Part shown: piece by piece, positions 1 through 6,742 of the stretch
Numbering within the stretch: position 1 is the stretch's first letter
Layout of the letters: every line of letters begins with the position of its first letter
Assembly (NCBI GenBank): GCA_020850785.1
Contig: JADZDZ010000066.1
Coordinates: 1-10,524, forward strand
Origin: Candidatus Sumerlaeota bacterium
GTDB taxonomy: Bacteria; Sumerlaeota; Sumerlaeia; SLMS01
Direction of reading: 5' to 3'
Length of the DNA: 10,524 nucleotides
Translations under genes and position numbers: made by a program
Notes under the pieces: model-generated
The model's database searches: none
Told to the model about the DNA's origin: nothing
Seen by the model: the letters and a program-made list of their open reading frames with translations, nothing else

Positions 1-404
<404 letters not shown>

Positions 405-594
405 TGATTTTTCTTCGGAAAAACAACACATCGCTCAACACCAACACAACAATCCCGAAAGACACAACGCGCAAGACACCGCGGTCTTCTTGACCGCGTC
501 ACACAGCGCACTACAAACGCATGATTTTGGAAGCAACAACACCCTGTGAACACCCACAAAGGCACCCTCTTGACAGAGGAACAAACAACCAGCC
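405..594 (+). other. 23S-5S internal transcribed spacer
   Basis: About 190 nt separate 23S and 5S. The spacer is unusually rich in A and C on the transcribed strand, with many CAACA/ACAC words, and holds no tRNA-like cloverleaf that I can find. Two short perfect hairpins are visible. One is a 7-bp stem, CGCGGTC at 480-486 with GACCGCG at 492-498, with loop TTCTT. The other is a 5-bp stem, CCTCT at 566-570 with AGAGG at 575-579, with loop TGAC. They may guide processing of the precursor, but that is inference. Confidence 0.8.
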
Positions 595-709
595 TTCGGC
601 GACCATAGCGCGGAGGATCCACCCGTTCCCATTCCGAACACGGCCGTTAAGCTCCGCAGCGCCGATGATACTCCGGCCCCTGGCCGCGGGAAAGTAGGAC
701 ATCGCCAGA
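595..709 (+). rRNA. rrf: 5S ribosomal RNA
   Basis: The central part matches the 5S consensus. It includes GACCATAGCGCGGAGGAT, then CACCCGTTCCCATTCCGAAC at 621-640 (loop B/helix III), and the closing GGGAAAGTAGGACATCGCC. The terminal helix is anchored by GGCGA at 598-602 pairing with TCGCC at 702-706. The mature ends are estimated from this helix and may be off by a few bases. The gene follows 23S in the same orientation and is followed by a hairpin terminator with no tRNA, so it ends the operon. Confidence 0.96.
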
Positions 710-719
710 TTCTTCAAGA

Positions 720-758
720 CGACCGGCCCGCCCACAAAGGCGGGCCGATCGGCGTTTT
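720..758 (+). terminator. Rho-independent-type terminator of the rRNA operon
   Basis: A perfect 9-bp GC stem (CGGCCCGCC at 724-732 with GGCGGGCCG at 739-747) has a 6-nt loop, CACAAA. The stem extends through one C/A mismatch to pair 720-722 with 749-751. A short T run, TTTT at 755-758, follows. The T run is short, so termination may be only moderately efficient. The position just after 5S fits the end of the rRNA transcript. Confidence 0.8.
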
Positions 759-790
759 AGGGCACTTTCCGAAATTTCGTAACCATCCAG

Positions 791-870
791 AGACTGCGAG
801 GGCGGGACGCCCTCGCCACTAAAAAAGCGCGCCCAAATCCCAAGATGGTCACGCCATTCTGAAAAATGCC
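791..870 (+). repeat. Palindromic dispersed repeat, copy 1
   Basis: The core is a perfect 9-bp inverted repeat, GCGAGGGCG at 796-804 and CGCCCTCGC at 808-816, around a GGA loop. A second copy lies at 8366-8444 in the same orientation. The 39-nt segments 791-829 and 8366-8404 differ at only three positions. A right flank of about 40 nt is more diverged: 19 of 31 positions match without gaps, and both end in a motif like TTCT-GAAA-ATG. The element starts 32 nt after the rRNA terminator and contains no gene. It resembles REP/MITE-type non-coding repeats. Its function is unknown. Confidence 0.8.
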
Positions 871-1092
871 ATGGGGAGAATGGGTAAGAGCCGAGGGGCG
901 GTGGGGTGTGCGAAGGTTTCGCAGTGGCTTGTACGTTATGGAACAAGGGAGCGGTTGCCAAAGTGGCAAAGTGTTGATTTTGGCGGGGTTGGTGGTCTTG
1001 CCTCTGTTGGTCCCGTTTTCTCATGGTGTTGTGTTCAAAGGAAGAAGGCGGTTCGATGGCCTGTCTCCTGATTTTGAATCGAGGTCAAATCG
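871..1092 (+). other. Intergenic region with short dyads upstream of the Spy-like gene
   Basis: No convincing gene lies here. Short perfect dyads are visible. TGCGAA/TTCGCA occupies 909-914 and 918-923 with a GGT loop. TTGCCA/TGGCAA occupies 955-960 and 964-969 with an AAG loop. A looser pair, CTTGT (928-932) and ACAAG (943-947), lies between them. They sit 120-185 nt upstream of the 1093 start codon, so they could be operators for that gene or the left part of a larger repeat element. I see no confident sigma-70 promoter. The ribosome binding site for the next gene is GAGG at 1081-1084. Confidence 0.5.
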
Positions 1093-1755
1093 ATGAAACG
1101 ACTTTCCACATGTCTGACGGTTGGCGCGGCGTTGGCGCTGAGTGCAGGTTTGTTCACGACGAGTTTTGCGTTGGACGCGCCGAAGAAGCCTGAGGCGGCT
1201 GCGGCAGCGGCGGAGAAGAAGATTCCGGATGCGGCAAAGCCGGGTGAAGGACACGGCCCGCGCGGTGAAGGGCGCGGGTTTGTGGGTGCGAATCGTCAGA
1301 TCTTTGAGTTTTGGAATGACGAGAAGGTGGCGGAGAAGCTGGCTCTGAAGCCGGAGCAGAAGGAGAAGCTGAAGGCTGCCTACGCGGAAGCAAAGCCGAA
1401 GATGGATGCGGCGATGAAGAAGATGGAAGAGGCGCGGGAAAAAATGAAAGAGGCGCCGAAGGATGGAGCGGGTGCGCCGCCGAAGATGGATGATGCCATG
1501 GCCGCTGTGCGCAAGGAAGCGCAGGAGGCGCGCAAGGGGCTCCAGGAGGTGGTGGATGCGACGCTGACGGACGAGCAGAAGGCGACGCTGCGCGATGTGA
1601 TGCGCGAGAAGTATGGCGCAGGTATGCGCGGAGAGCGTCGTCGTGGTCCGGGCGGTGAGGGACATCCCGATGGCGTGAAGAAGGATGGCGGTGCGGCGGC
1701 CAAGCCGGATGCCGCGAAGGAAAAGGCCAAGGATGAGAAGTCCGCGATGAAGTAG
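1093..1755 (+). CDS. Spy/CpxP-like (LTXXQ-type) periplasmic protein
   Basis: A 220-residue exported protein. Residues 1-26 form a Sec signal peptide: basic MKR, a hydrophobic core, then TSFA before LDAP. The mature part is very rich in Ala, Lys and Glu. A helical region at about 70-175 carries two LTXXQ-like motifs, LKPEQKEKL at 85-93 and LTDEQKATL at 158-166, which are the hallmark of the Spy/CpxP family of periplasmic stress proteins and ATP-independent chaperones. The family assignment rests on these short motifs and the layout, so it is tentative. The Gly/Arg/Pro- and Lys/Ala-rich segments before and after the helical part look disordered. GAGG at 1081-1084 sits 8 nt before the ATG. The gene is monocistronic: an intergenic region precedes it and a strong terminator follows. 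Its function as a chaperone or metal/stress responder is inference. Confidence 0.82.
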   Translation: MKRLSTCLTVGAALALSAGLFTTSFALDAPKKPEAAAAAAEKKIPDAAKPGEGHGPRGEGRGFVGANRQIFEFWNDEKVAEKLALKPEQKEKLKAAYAEAKPKMDAAMKKMEEAREKMKEAPKDGAGAPPKMDDAMAAVRKEAQEARKGLQEVVDATLTDEQKATLRDVMREKYGAGMRGERRRGPGGEGHPDGVKKDGGAAAKPDAAKEKAKDEKSAMK

Positions 1756-1786
1756 GATCGTGGCCTTTCCGGCAGGATGTTGAATC

Positions 1787-1822
1787 AAGCCCCCGATCGC
1801 GAGGTCGGGGGCTTTTGTTTTT
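1787..1822 (+). terminator. Rho-independent terminator of the Spy-like gene
   Basis: A 10-bp perfect stem pairs AAGCCCCCGA (1787-1796) with TCGGGGGCTT (1805-1814) around an 8-nt loop. The T tract TTTTGTTTTT (1813-1822) overlaps the end of the stem. It lies 31 nt after the stop codon. There is no T tract on the other strand, so it serves the plus-strand gene and not the convergent gene ending at 1868. Confidence 0.93.
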
Positions 1823-1867
1823 GAAAACGTTGCCGAGCGGAGAAGAGGAGCGCGCGGGTGAACGCGG

Positions 1868-3745
1868 CTATGGGAGTCGCAGGAGCGCCTTGATGCGGGC
1901 CTTGATGGCGTATAGACATCTATACACAAGGGATGGTGGGGCGGTGCGCGTGGGAACGCGGCGGGGTGTCGTTGTTGGCGCGGCTGTCCGCTGCCTGCGT
2001 ATCAGTTGCTGAAGTTTTTGGTGGGTGGTTGGGTCGGAGTTGTCGCTGTGAAGTGATTGCGAGAGCGCCTCGATGGCGCGGGGGAGGTCGGCGTTTTGTT
2101 CGTGAGCGTCGGCAACCTGGCGCAGGTACGATGCGTTTTGCGGATCGTTCCTGAGCAGGAGGTGAAGCACGTTCAAGGCACGATCATGCTGACGCGTGGC
2201 GAGGAGGAGTTTTGCGCTGAGTTCGGAAAGTGCGATAACGTCCCGATGGCGATGCGCAAGGTCGTGAGCGCGTTGCGCTTCGGAATCGGTGGGAGGGTGA
2301 ACGGTACTCAGTGCCTCATACTCGGCGTGGTCGGCGGGTGAGTGGAGGCGCAGGCGGCAAAGCTGAAGGCGCTTCTGGTCGTCGCGCTGAAGAGGAAGTT
2401 GGGCGATTCGATCGAGGCAGAACGCGGCGGCGTTCAGGTCATCCATGGCGGCGCGCGTCGTGAAGAGCGTGAACCAGGCTTCTGTGTTGAGCGGTGCCTG
2501 CTCTGCAAAATCGGTGGCGGCGGTGTTTGCGTCATCGTGGCGGCCAAGCCGCAGCAGCGTGGCGACTTGAAGCGCGCGGGCGCTTGAGGATGGGGAGTCC
2601 TGCTGCGCGAGAAGCTGATCGAGAAAAAGGAGTGCCGTGGCATCGTCGCCGCGAGCGGCGTGGGTGCGGGCGAGGAGGAAGAGGGATGTGGCGCGGGTGG
2701 GGTCTTCCTGGAGGGCGCGCTTCCAGCAGTTTTCCGCGAGGGCCACGTCGCCGGCGTCGTTGTGATACTGGCCGAGCTTTTCCCAGGCGGCGGCATTGTC
2801 GGGGTTCGCGATTGTCGCGGCGCGCATGCAGGCGCGCGCGCGTGGGAGGTCATTGCGGTGGCGGTAGATTTCGCCGATGCCGACGAGGGTTTCCGAAGCG
2901 AGGGTGCCCTGTGGTTCTGTCTGCACGTAGGATTGCATGAGTGCGAGCGCGCGATCGTTGTCGCGATGAGTGCGCGCCAGTTGAAGTGCATAGAGGGCTG
3001 TCAGGCGCGGGTGATGCGCTGATGCGGAGGTGATTTTCTCAAGGGCCGCAAAGGCGGCGTCTGCGCCGGAGCCGCGAGCAAAGCATTCGGAGGCGAAGGT
3101 CTCCAAATCACCGGCGGCGGTGCGGAATTCGGGGTCGAGTTCCAGCGCCTTTGCGTAGTGCGCGAAAGCGGCGTCTGCGGCGACCATCTCATGTTGGAAG
3201 GCGTGCTGGGCGGCGAGCGCGAGCAAGTAATTTTCGAAGGCTTCGGCGGAGGCGGTGGGTCTGCGCGCGGCGATGCGGCCGGCGGATTGGGAGCCGGTGA
3301 TCAGGTGCACGGCGCGACCCAAGAGGGTGAAGAATTGGGGGAGGGCGGTGGCGATGTCTCCGCTGGCGGTGTCGTTCATCATCACGTCGCCGTCGAACAG
3401 ATCGAGGAGGTGAAGAGTGGCGTCAAGACGGTCGGCCCTCCAGGTGAGTTGGCCTTGGAGCGCGTGGGTGAACTGGCCATCGCTGAGGTGAGGAAGCCGC
3501 GAGATTTGTTCGTAGCTCCAGAGGGTATTCGTCATGAGCCACCCACGGCGTGCGGGGTTGTTCTCCGGTGTAATGAAAAGATTCTGAAGGACGATTTCGG
3601 TGCCGGTGATCTGGGAGAAGCGGCGGTCGATGAAACTGGCAAAGCCGCGGCAGAGGTCCGCGTCACGGGCGGTGACGGCTTCCGTGGCGCCGAGGGCAAA
3701 AGGAAACAGGGCAACAACGGGGCGGGGCTGGAAGTCGTCATTCAT
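1868..3745 (-). CDS. TolB-like N-terminal domain plus tetratricopeptide-repeat protein
   Basis: A 625-residue protein without signal peptide or clear membrane segment, so probably cytoplasmic. Residues 8-160 resemble the TolB-like/FlgO-like domain found ahead of TPRs in some adenylate-cyclase-like and CadC-like regulators: PVVALFPFALGA near the start and ALQGQLTWRADRLDATLHL near 95-113, where relatives read like LLEGSVRR...VRVTAQL. TPRs follow: about 170-205 (HYAKALELDPEF), 283-350 (two clear units, including AAWEKLGQYHNDAGDVALAE), weaker ones to about 470, and 511-571. The C-terminus is basic. TPRs mediate protein-protein contacts; the partner is unknown. No kinase, cyclase or DNA-binding domain is attached. 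The ATG has no recognisable Shine-Dalgarno (it is preceded by CTTCCCCC), and no in-frame start codon occurs in the roughly 70 nt upstream. The gene is convergent with the Spy-like gene and separated from the gene upstream by a strong terminator, so it needs its own promoter. Confidence 0.87.
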   Translation of the reverse strand: MNDDFQPRPVVALFPFALGATEAVTARDADLCRGFASFIDRRFSQITGTEIVLQNLFITPENNPARRGWLMTNTLWSYEQISRLPHLSDGQFTHALQGQLTWRADRLDATLHLLDLFDGDVMMNDTASGDIATALPQFFTLLGRAVHLITGSQSAGRIAARRPTASAEAFENYLLALAAQHAFQHEMVAADAAFAHYAKALELDPEFRTAAGDLETFASECFARGSGADAAFAALEKITSASAHHPRLTALYALQLARTHRDNDRALALMQSYVQTEPQGTLASETLVGIGEIYRHRNDLPRARACMRAATIANPDNAAAWEKLGQYHNDAGDVALAENCWKRALQEDPTRATSLFLLARTHAARGDDATALLFLDQLLAQQDSPSSSARALQVATLLRLGRHDDANTAATDFAEQAPLNTEAWFTLFTTRAAMDDLNAAAFCLDRIAQLPLQRDDQKRLQLCRLRLHSPADHAEYEALSTVHPPTDSEAQRAHDLAHRHRDVIALSELSAKLLLATRQHDRALNVLHLLLRNDPQNASYLRQVADAHEQNADLPRAIEALSQSLHSDNSDPTTHQKLQQLIRRQRTAAPTTTPRRVPTRTAPPSLVYRCLYAIKARIKALLRLP

Positions 3746-3817
3746 GGGGGAAGTGTGGGGCTGTGGGTGGGTGCTGGCAAGGGTGGTGCGAAGAGCGGGC
3801 CGAAGCGGAGCGGGGGT

Positions 3818-3856
3818 AAAAAGACTGAAGGGTGGCTCGTGAGAGCCACCCTTCAG
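3818..3856 (-). terminator. Strong Rho-independent terminator of the secreted-protein gene
   Basis: A perfect 14-bp stem joins 3825-3838 and 3843-3856 with a 4-nt loop. Read on the minus strand, the stem is followed at once by TCTTTTT (plus-strand 3818-3824). It lies 31 nt after the stop codon of the 712-residue protein gene. It ends that transcript and isolates it from the TPR gene 73 nt further on. Confidence 0.95.
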
Positions 3857-3887
3857 GGGAGAGGGTTTGTGTCCTTCCCGCCAACAG

Positions 3888-6026
3888 TTACGGAGCGTTG
3901 TACTCTGTAACCGTGATGCGGTGGATGGTGACGTTGGCGTTCGCGTTCAGGGCTTCCTTCGTGTACTGCTGGAAGTCAACCGCGACGAAGCCGGGCACCG
4001 TGTTTGTCGTGAAGTCGGGGCCGAGTTCGGCCAGATTCACGCTGGAGTAGGCCTTGGGCGCGCTGGTGATGGCCGAACCGCCGGTGAGGCTGGAGCTCGG
4101 GTCAACAGGGTTAAGGCGGAACTGGTTCAGGAAGAAGGCAGCCATGTTGTAGTCAACATAACCGAACTGTGTCTGAACACGCATCTGCGGCAGGCATTCA
4201 ACCAGCGGCGTTGTGGACGATGCCCAAACGTCGGTGATGTAGAGCTTGCCGTTGGTGGCGCGGAAGTGACCGCCCGTCGGATGATCGATGTCGAGTTCCG
4301 GAATGGTCTGGAAGAAGCTCAACGAATCGAGCGACGGGATGACCTGCGTGGTGCTGGGCGAAGACGCCACAGCAACGGCGTAGGTCAGAGCGTTAGCGTT
4401 ACCGGTGACGGAGATGGCCGGGTCGGCGGTGCTGTTCAAGCTGGCCGCGCCAATGCCGGTGATGCTGCCCGGAGCCGCTGTGAACGCGAAGCCGGTGGCA
4501 CCTGCTTCAGGTGTCAGGGTTTCAGAGGCGTCCAGCGTGCCAAGGGTGGATGCACCAACGTTAATCAACACGTTCTTGCCCGTCAGGTTGCTGCGGTTCG
4601 TGCCGAAGTCGATGGAGTCGATCTGCCACGAGGTTGCGGTCAGGTCGTTTCCAGACACGACGGGTGGCCCGAAGGTGGCGTCGACCGAGACGATGTTAAA
4701 GAACACCGTCTGGACACCAGTATCAGCGCCCTCGGAGATCAGGTAGGAAGCGAAGTCAGCGCCCGAAGCTGGCGGGTTGTAGAACTTCGTTTCCGGACCG
4801 ACGGTAAGAGGCGTCGTGTACTGGTTGTCGAAGGAGCGTGCGTTGTTCGTGCTGTGGAAGTCGTTGCTGAAGCCTGTCTTCAGTGAGCCGATACCAAGCG
4901 TGAAGTCGTCCTTCGAGGTGGGCGAGCTGTCCGCCGACTGAAGACGAAGGCGGAAGCGAAGCACCTGATTGGCGGCCGTTGCGATGGCGACCTGACGGTT
5001 GAAGCGAATAGCACCAACTGCAGTGGTGGATTCGTTCAGTGTCAGAGAGGTCGTGCCGGCAGACGTTGTGCCACCGTTGGGGTTCAACTGATCGAAGGGA
5101 TCAGCAGGCGTGCCCGGATTGTCGGTCGGGAACGCAAGCACAGGCACCGAGGAGAAACCAACGAACGTGCCGGGTGTCTGGCCGGTTGCCGGGAATGGCT
5201 GATACTGGAAGCCCGATGTGGGGATACCAGCGAGAAGACCGGTGCCCTGAAGGACCCAGTTCGAGAAGTCGTTCGAAGCGGGCACAACGGGTGTGATCGG
5301 CGGGCCGGTGATGCCGGGGACGCCGGAGGTGAGGCGGTCTTCGCCATCAACAGAGGTCACGACGAGGAAGTTGCGCACAGAGGGCGCTTCCGTCGAGAAG
5401 GAGGTGTTGATGTAGAGCTGAACAACGCGGTACTGCGAGCCGGAGGCCGTAAGAGGCGAGTCGGAGCCGATCGTGTGGACGGGGGTTGAGGTACCGACCG
5501 CATCGAAGGGAATGCCCGTCGTGTCTTCGTAATCCGCAGCAGGACTGAAGTCGATGTTGCGGAAGTCCAGCATGCCGACAGTGGGAGCTGTGGCGAATTC
5601 GGCTGCGGAGAGCGGGAATGGTGTTCCCGGCGTCGCGAAGCCGACGTTGTCCCCACCAAGAGAGTCTTGGATGAGGAGCGTACGATCTGCAGCCAGTTCC
5701 GGCGTCAAACCGTCGTCCGCGACACCGTCTTTGTCGAGGTCGCGGAATTCGTTGAACAGGAACCGAACGTCACCGATCGTTGCAGAGGGGCCAGGGTTTA
5801 CGTACGAGGAGCTACTTAGGTCGAAAGCATCCTGATAACGGAAAAGATACTGCGTGCTGGCGTTGCTTGGATCGTAGATGTTCGGCGGTGTTGCTCCGGA
5901 CACTTTGTCAGTGATGATCACCGTGGGGAGATCACCATTGAAGGTCGGCGCAAATGCAAAGGCGCTGCCGCCGAGCAGGGAGGCAGCAGCAAGGAAACCA
6001 AGAGCGGTGCTATACCGAGTTTGCAC
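3888..6026 (-). CDS. Large secreted protein of unknown function
   Basis: A 712-residue protein that I cannot assign to a named family. Residues 1-24 or 1-26 are a clear signal peptide (MQTRYSTALGFLAAASLLGG, then SAFAFA before PTF). The mature protein is rich in Thr, Ser, Gly, Asn and Pro with alternating hydrophobic strands, as in beta-rich extracellular or surface proteins. A DxDxDG loop at 96-105 (DLDKDGVADD) looks like a dockerin/thrombospondin-type calcium-binding loop. Only one cysteine is visible (near VECLPQM). I see no catalytic motif, dockerin pair, PEP-CTERM or LPXTG tail, or transmembrane anchor, so it may be released or assembled on the surface. The start is GTG, chosen because a strong Shine-Dalgarno lies 7 nt before it and the signal peptide begins right there. 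The gene has a roughly 275-nt upstream region and a very strong terminator, suggesting a monocistronic, possibly well-expressed product. Confidence 0.85.
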   Translation of the reverse strand: MQTRYSTALGFLAAASLLGGSAFAFAPTFNGDLPTVIITDKVSGATPPNIYDPSNASTQYLFRYQDAFDLSSSSYVNPGPSATIGDVRFLFNEFRDLDKDGVADDGLTPELAADRTLLIQDSLGGDNVGFATPGTPFPLSAAEFATAPTVGMLDFRNIDFSPAADYEDTTGIPFDAVGTSTPVHTIGSDSPLTASGSQYRVVQLYINTSFSTEAPSVRNFLVVTSVDGEDRLTSGVPGITGPPITPVVPASNDFSNWVLQGTGLLAGIPTSGFQYQPFPATGQTPGTFVGFSSVPVLAFPTDNPGTPADPFDQLNPNGGTTSAGTTSLTLNESTTAVGAIRFNRQVAIATAANQVLRFRLRLQSADSSPTSKDDFTLGIGSLKTGFSNDFHSTNNARSFDNQYTTPLTVGPETKFYNPPASGADFASYLISEGADTGVQTVFFNIVSVDATFGPPVVSGNDLTATSWQIDSIDFGTNRSNLTGKNVLINVGASTLGTLDASETLTPEAGATGFAFTAAPGSITGIGAASLNSTADPAISVTGNANALTYAVAVASSPSTTQVIPSLDSLSFFQTIPELDIDHPTGGHFRATNGKLYITDVWASSTTPLVECLPQMRVQTQFGYVDYNMAAFFLNQFRLNPVDPSSSLTGGSAITSAPKAYSSVNLAELGPDFTTNTVPGFVAVDFQQYTKEALNANANVTIHRITVTEYNAP

Positions 6027-6033
6027 TGGTTTA

Positions 6034-6042
6034 CCTTTCCTT
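6034..6042 (-). promoter_or_regulatory. Ribosome binding site fixing a GTG start
   Basis: Read on the minus strand, AAGGAAAGG ends 7 nt before GTG (plus-strand 6024-6026). This purine-rich site is the best evidence that the 712-residue protein starts at GTG. The signal peptide starts at the same codon. Confidence 0.8.
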
Positions 6043-6302
6043 GTGTTTGGAAGTTACTACGAAAACCCTGTTGGCCTTCCCAGGCCCGGAGGGCAGACAA
6101 AAAATGCGAGGATATTGCGGGGTTGATTCTCCTCTGGTGTCGCTTTGGCTCTGCGCGATCCCGCTCCGTTTCGGTATCGCGTGGCCAACAGCGCTTCGCT
6201 TAGCGGATACTACCTGCCTTTTACCATCGTAGGGAGGTTGCGACGCCTTCCGTCTCGTGTCAACCTCACTTTGAACAAAATGCAAGGTAAAGGGGGTCCT
6301 GC
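6043..6302 (-). other. Upstream/leader region of the secreted-protein gene
   Basis: This stretch between yidD and the secreted-protein gene has no convincing gene. Short dyads are present: CGCGAT at 6154-6159 with ATCGCG at 6176-6181, enclosing a smaller CCG/CGG pair; GGCCT at 6073-6077 with AGGCC at 6082-6086; and GCCC/GGGC at 6084-6087 and 6091-6094. A perfect TTGACA (minus strand, 6263-6258) is present, but no good -10 box lies at the right distance. The promoter of the secreted-protein gene probably lies here, but I cannot place it. Confidence 0.4.
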
Positions 6303-6566
6303 CTATTCTCCCTTTCTATGAAGCCAGGCGGGGACTTCGTCAATTCCTCCCTTGCACAGGGGTTGGCATCGCAGCAGGCGCCAGGCGATCAGGCCGAGGG
6401 CGGGGATAAGGGGGCCGCGCTGGAGGGCCTCCTCGGCGTAGCAGGAACACGACGGCATGAAGCGGCAGTGGCCGCCGAGAAGCCAGCCCAGATAGCGCTG
6501 GTAGCCGTGCACCAGCGCGAGAAAGCCCCGGCAGAGGAGTCGGTCGATTGTCCGAAGAAATTTCAT
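6303..6566 (-). CDS. yidD: YidD family membrane protein insertion efficiency factor
   Basis: An 87-residue protein, the usual size for YidD (about 85 in Escherichia coli). YidD is a small membrane-associated protein that helps the YidC insertase integrate inner-membrane proteins. Diagnostic features are CRFMPSCSCYAEEAL at 34-48 and GLIAWRLLRCQPLCKGGIDEVP at about 58-79, with the conserved cysteines at 34, 40, 67 and 71. The N-terminal amphipathic region (FLALVHGYQRYLGWLLG) fits membrane binding. In many genomes yidD sits between rnpA and yidC near rpmH; here it stands apart, divergent from grpE (176 nt between start codons) and upstream of the secreted-protein gene on the same strand. The ATG has no obvious Shine-Dalgarno. 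Confidence 0.95.
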   Translation of the reverse strand: MKFLRTIDRLLCRGFLALVHGYQRYLGWLLGGHCRFMPSCSCYAEEALQRGPLIPALGLIAWRLLRCQPLCKGGIDEVPAWLHRKGE

Positions 6567-6742
6567 TTCAAGATTGCGGGTTGGGTGGGGCTGGGAGGGC
6601 GAGGTGTGTCAAAAAAATACAATTGCTGCATCGGTTGTTGAAGTTTTCTTTCAATTCCGGGGTTCTGGAGGCGGTTCAGAATTTGCATTCCTCGGAAGCT
6701 GAAGGTCACGATTTCAGAAGGTCCACACGAGGGTTGCCACAA
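6567..6742. promoter_or_regulatory. Divergent yidD/grpE intergenic region
   Basis: These 176 nt must hold the promoters of two divergent genes. On the plus strand a -10-like TACAAT lies at 6618-6623 after an A7 run, but no matching -35 is seen. There is no CIRCE-type inverted repeat (TTAGCACTC/GAGTGCTAA) that would indicate HrcA control of grpE. The grpE ribosome binding site GAGGG is at 6729-6733, 9 nt before its ATG. Confidence 0.4.

Noticed and set aside
964..979. TGGCAAAGTGTTGATT as a sigma-54 promoter
   Set aside because: The GG-to-GC spacing is wrong and the -12 GC is missing.
647..1024. 125-codon minus-strand frame covering the palindromic repeat
   Set aside because: It runs into 5S rRNA and its terminator, and its Ser/Pro-rich middle is just the translated palindrome, which also gives a similar peptide in the unrelated frame at 7880-8431.
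866..1096. 76-codon plus-strand frame before the Spy-like gene, with a hydrophobic stretch
   Set aside because: It has no ribosome binding site, overlaps the dyad-rich region and shows no family resemblance. The hydrophobic run could arise by chance in GT-rich DNA.
1021..1929. 302-codon open frame on the minus strand
   Set aside because: It is antisense to the Spy-like gene and very rich in Arg and Leu. It would run through the terminator at 1787-1822.
3158..3910. 250-codon open frame on the plus strand
   Set aside because: It is antisense to the TolB-like/TPR gene. It is Gly-rich and low in complexity, with no family resemblance, whereas the minus-strand frame shows clear TPRs.
3867..4886. 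339-codon open frame on the plus strand
   Set aside because: It is antisense to the 712-residue secreted-protein gene, which has a signal peptide, ribosome binding site and terminator. This frame is Arg/Val-rich, typical of a GC-rich shadow.
6258..6263. Perfect TTGACA on the minus strand as a promoter of the secreted-protein gene
   Set aside because: No -10-like hexamer lies 16-18 nt downstream. The nearest, TACGAT, is 26 nt away.
6618..6623. TACAAT as the grpE -10 box
   Set aside because: The sequence 16-18 nt upstream (G-rich) has no -35 resemblance, so I mention it only within the intergenic entry.
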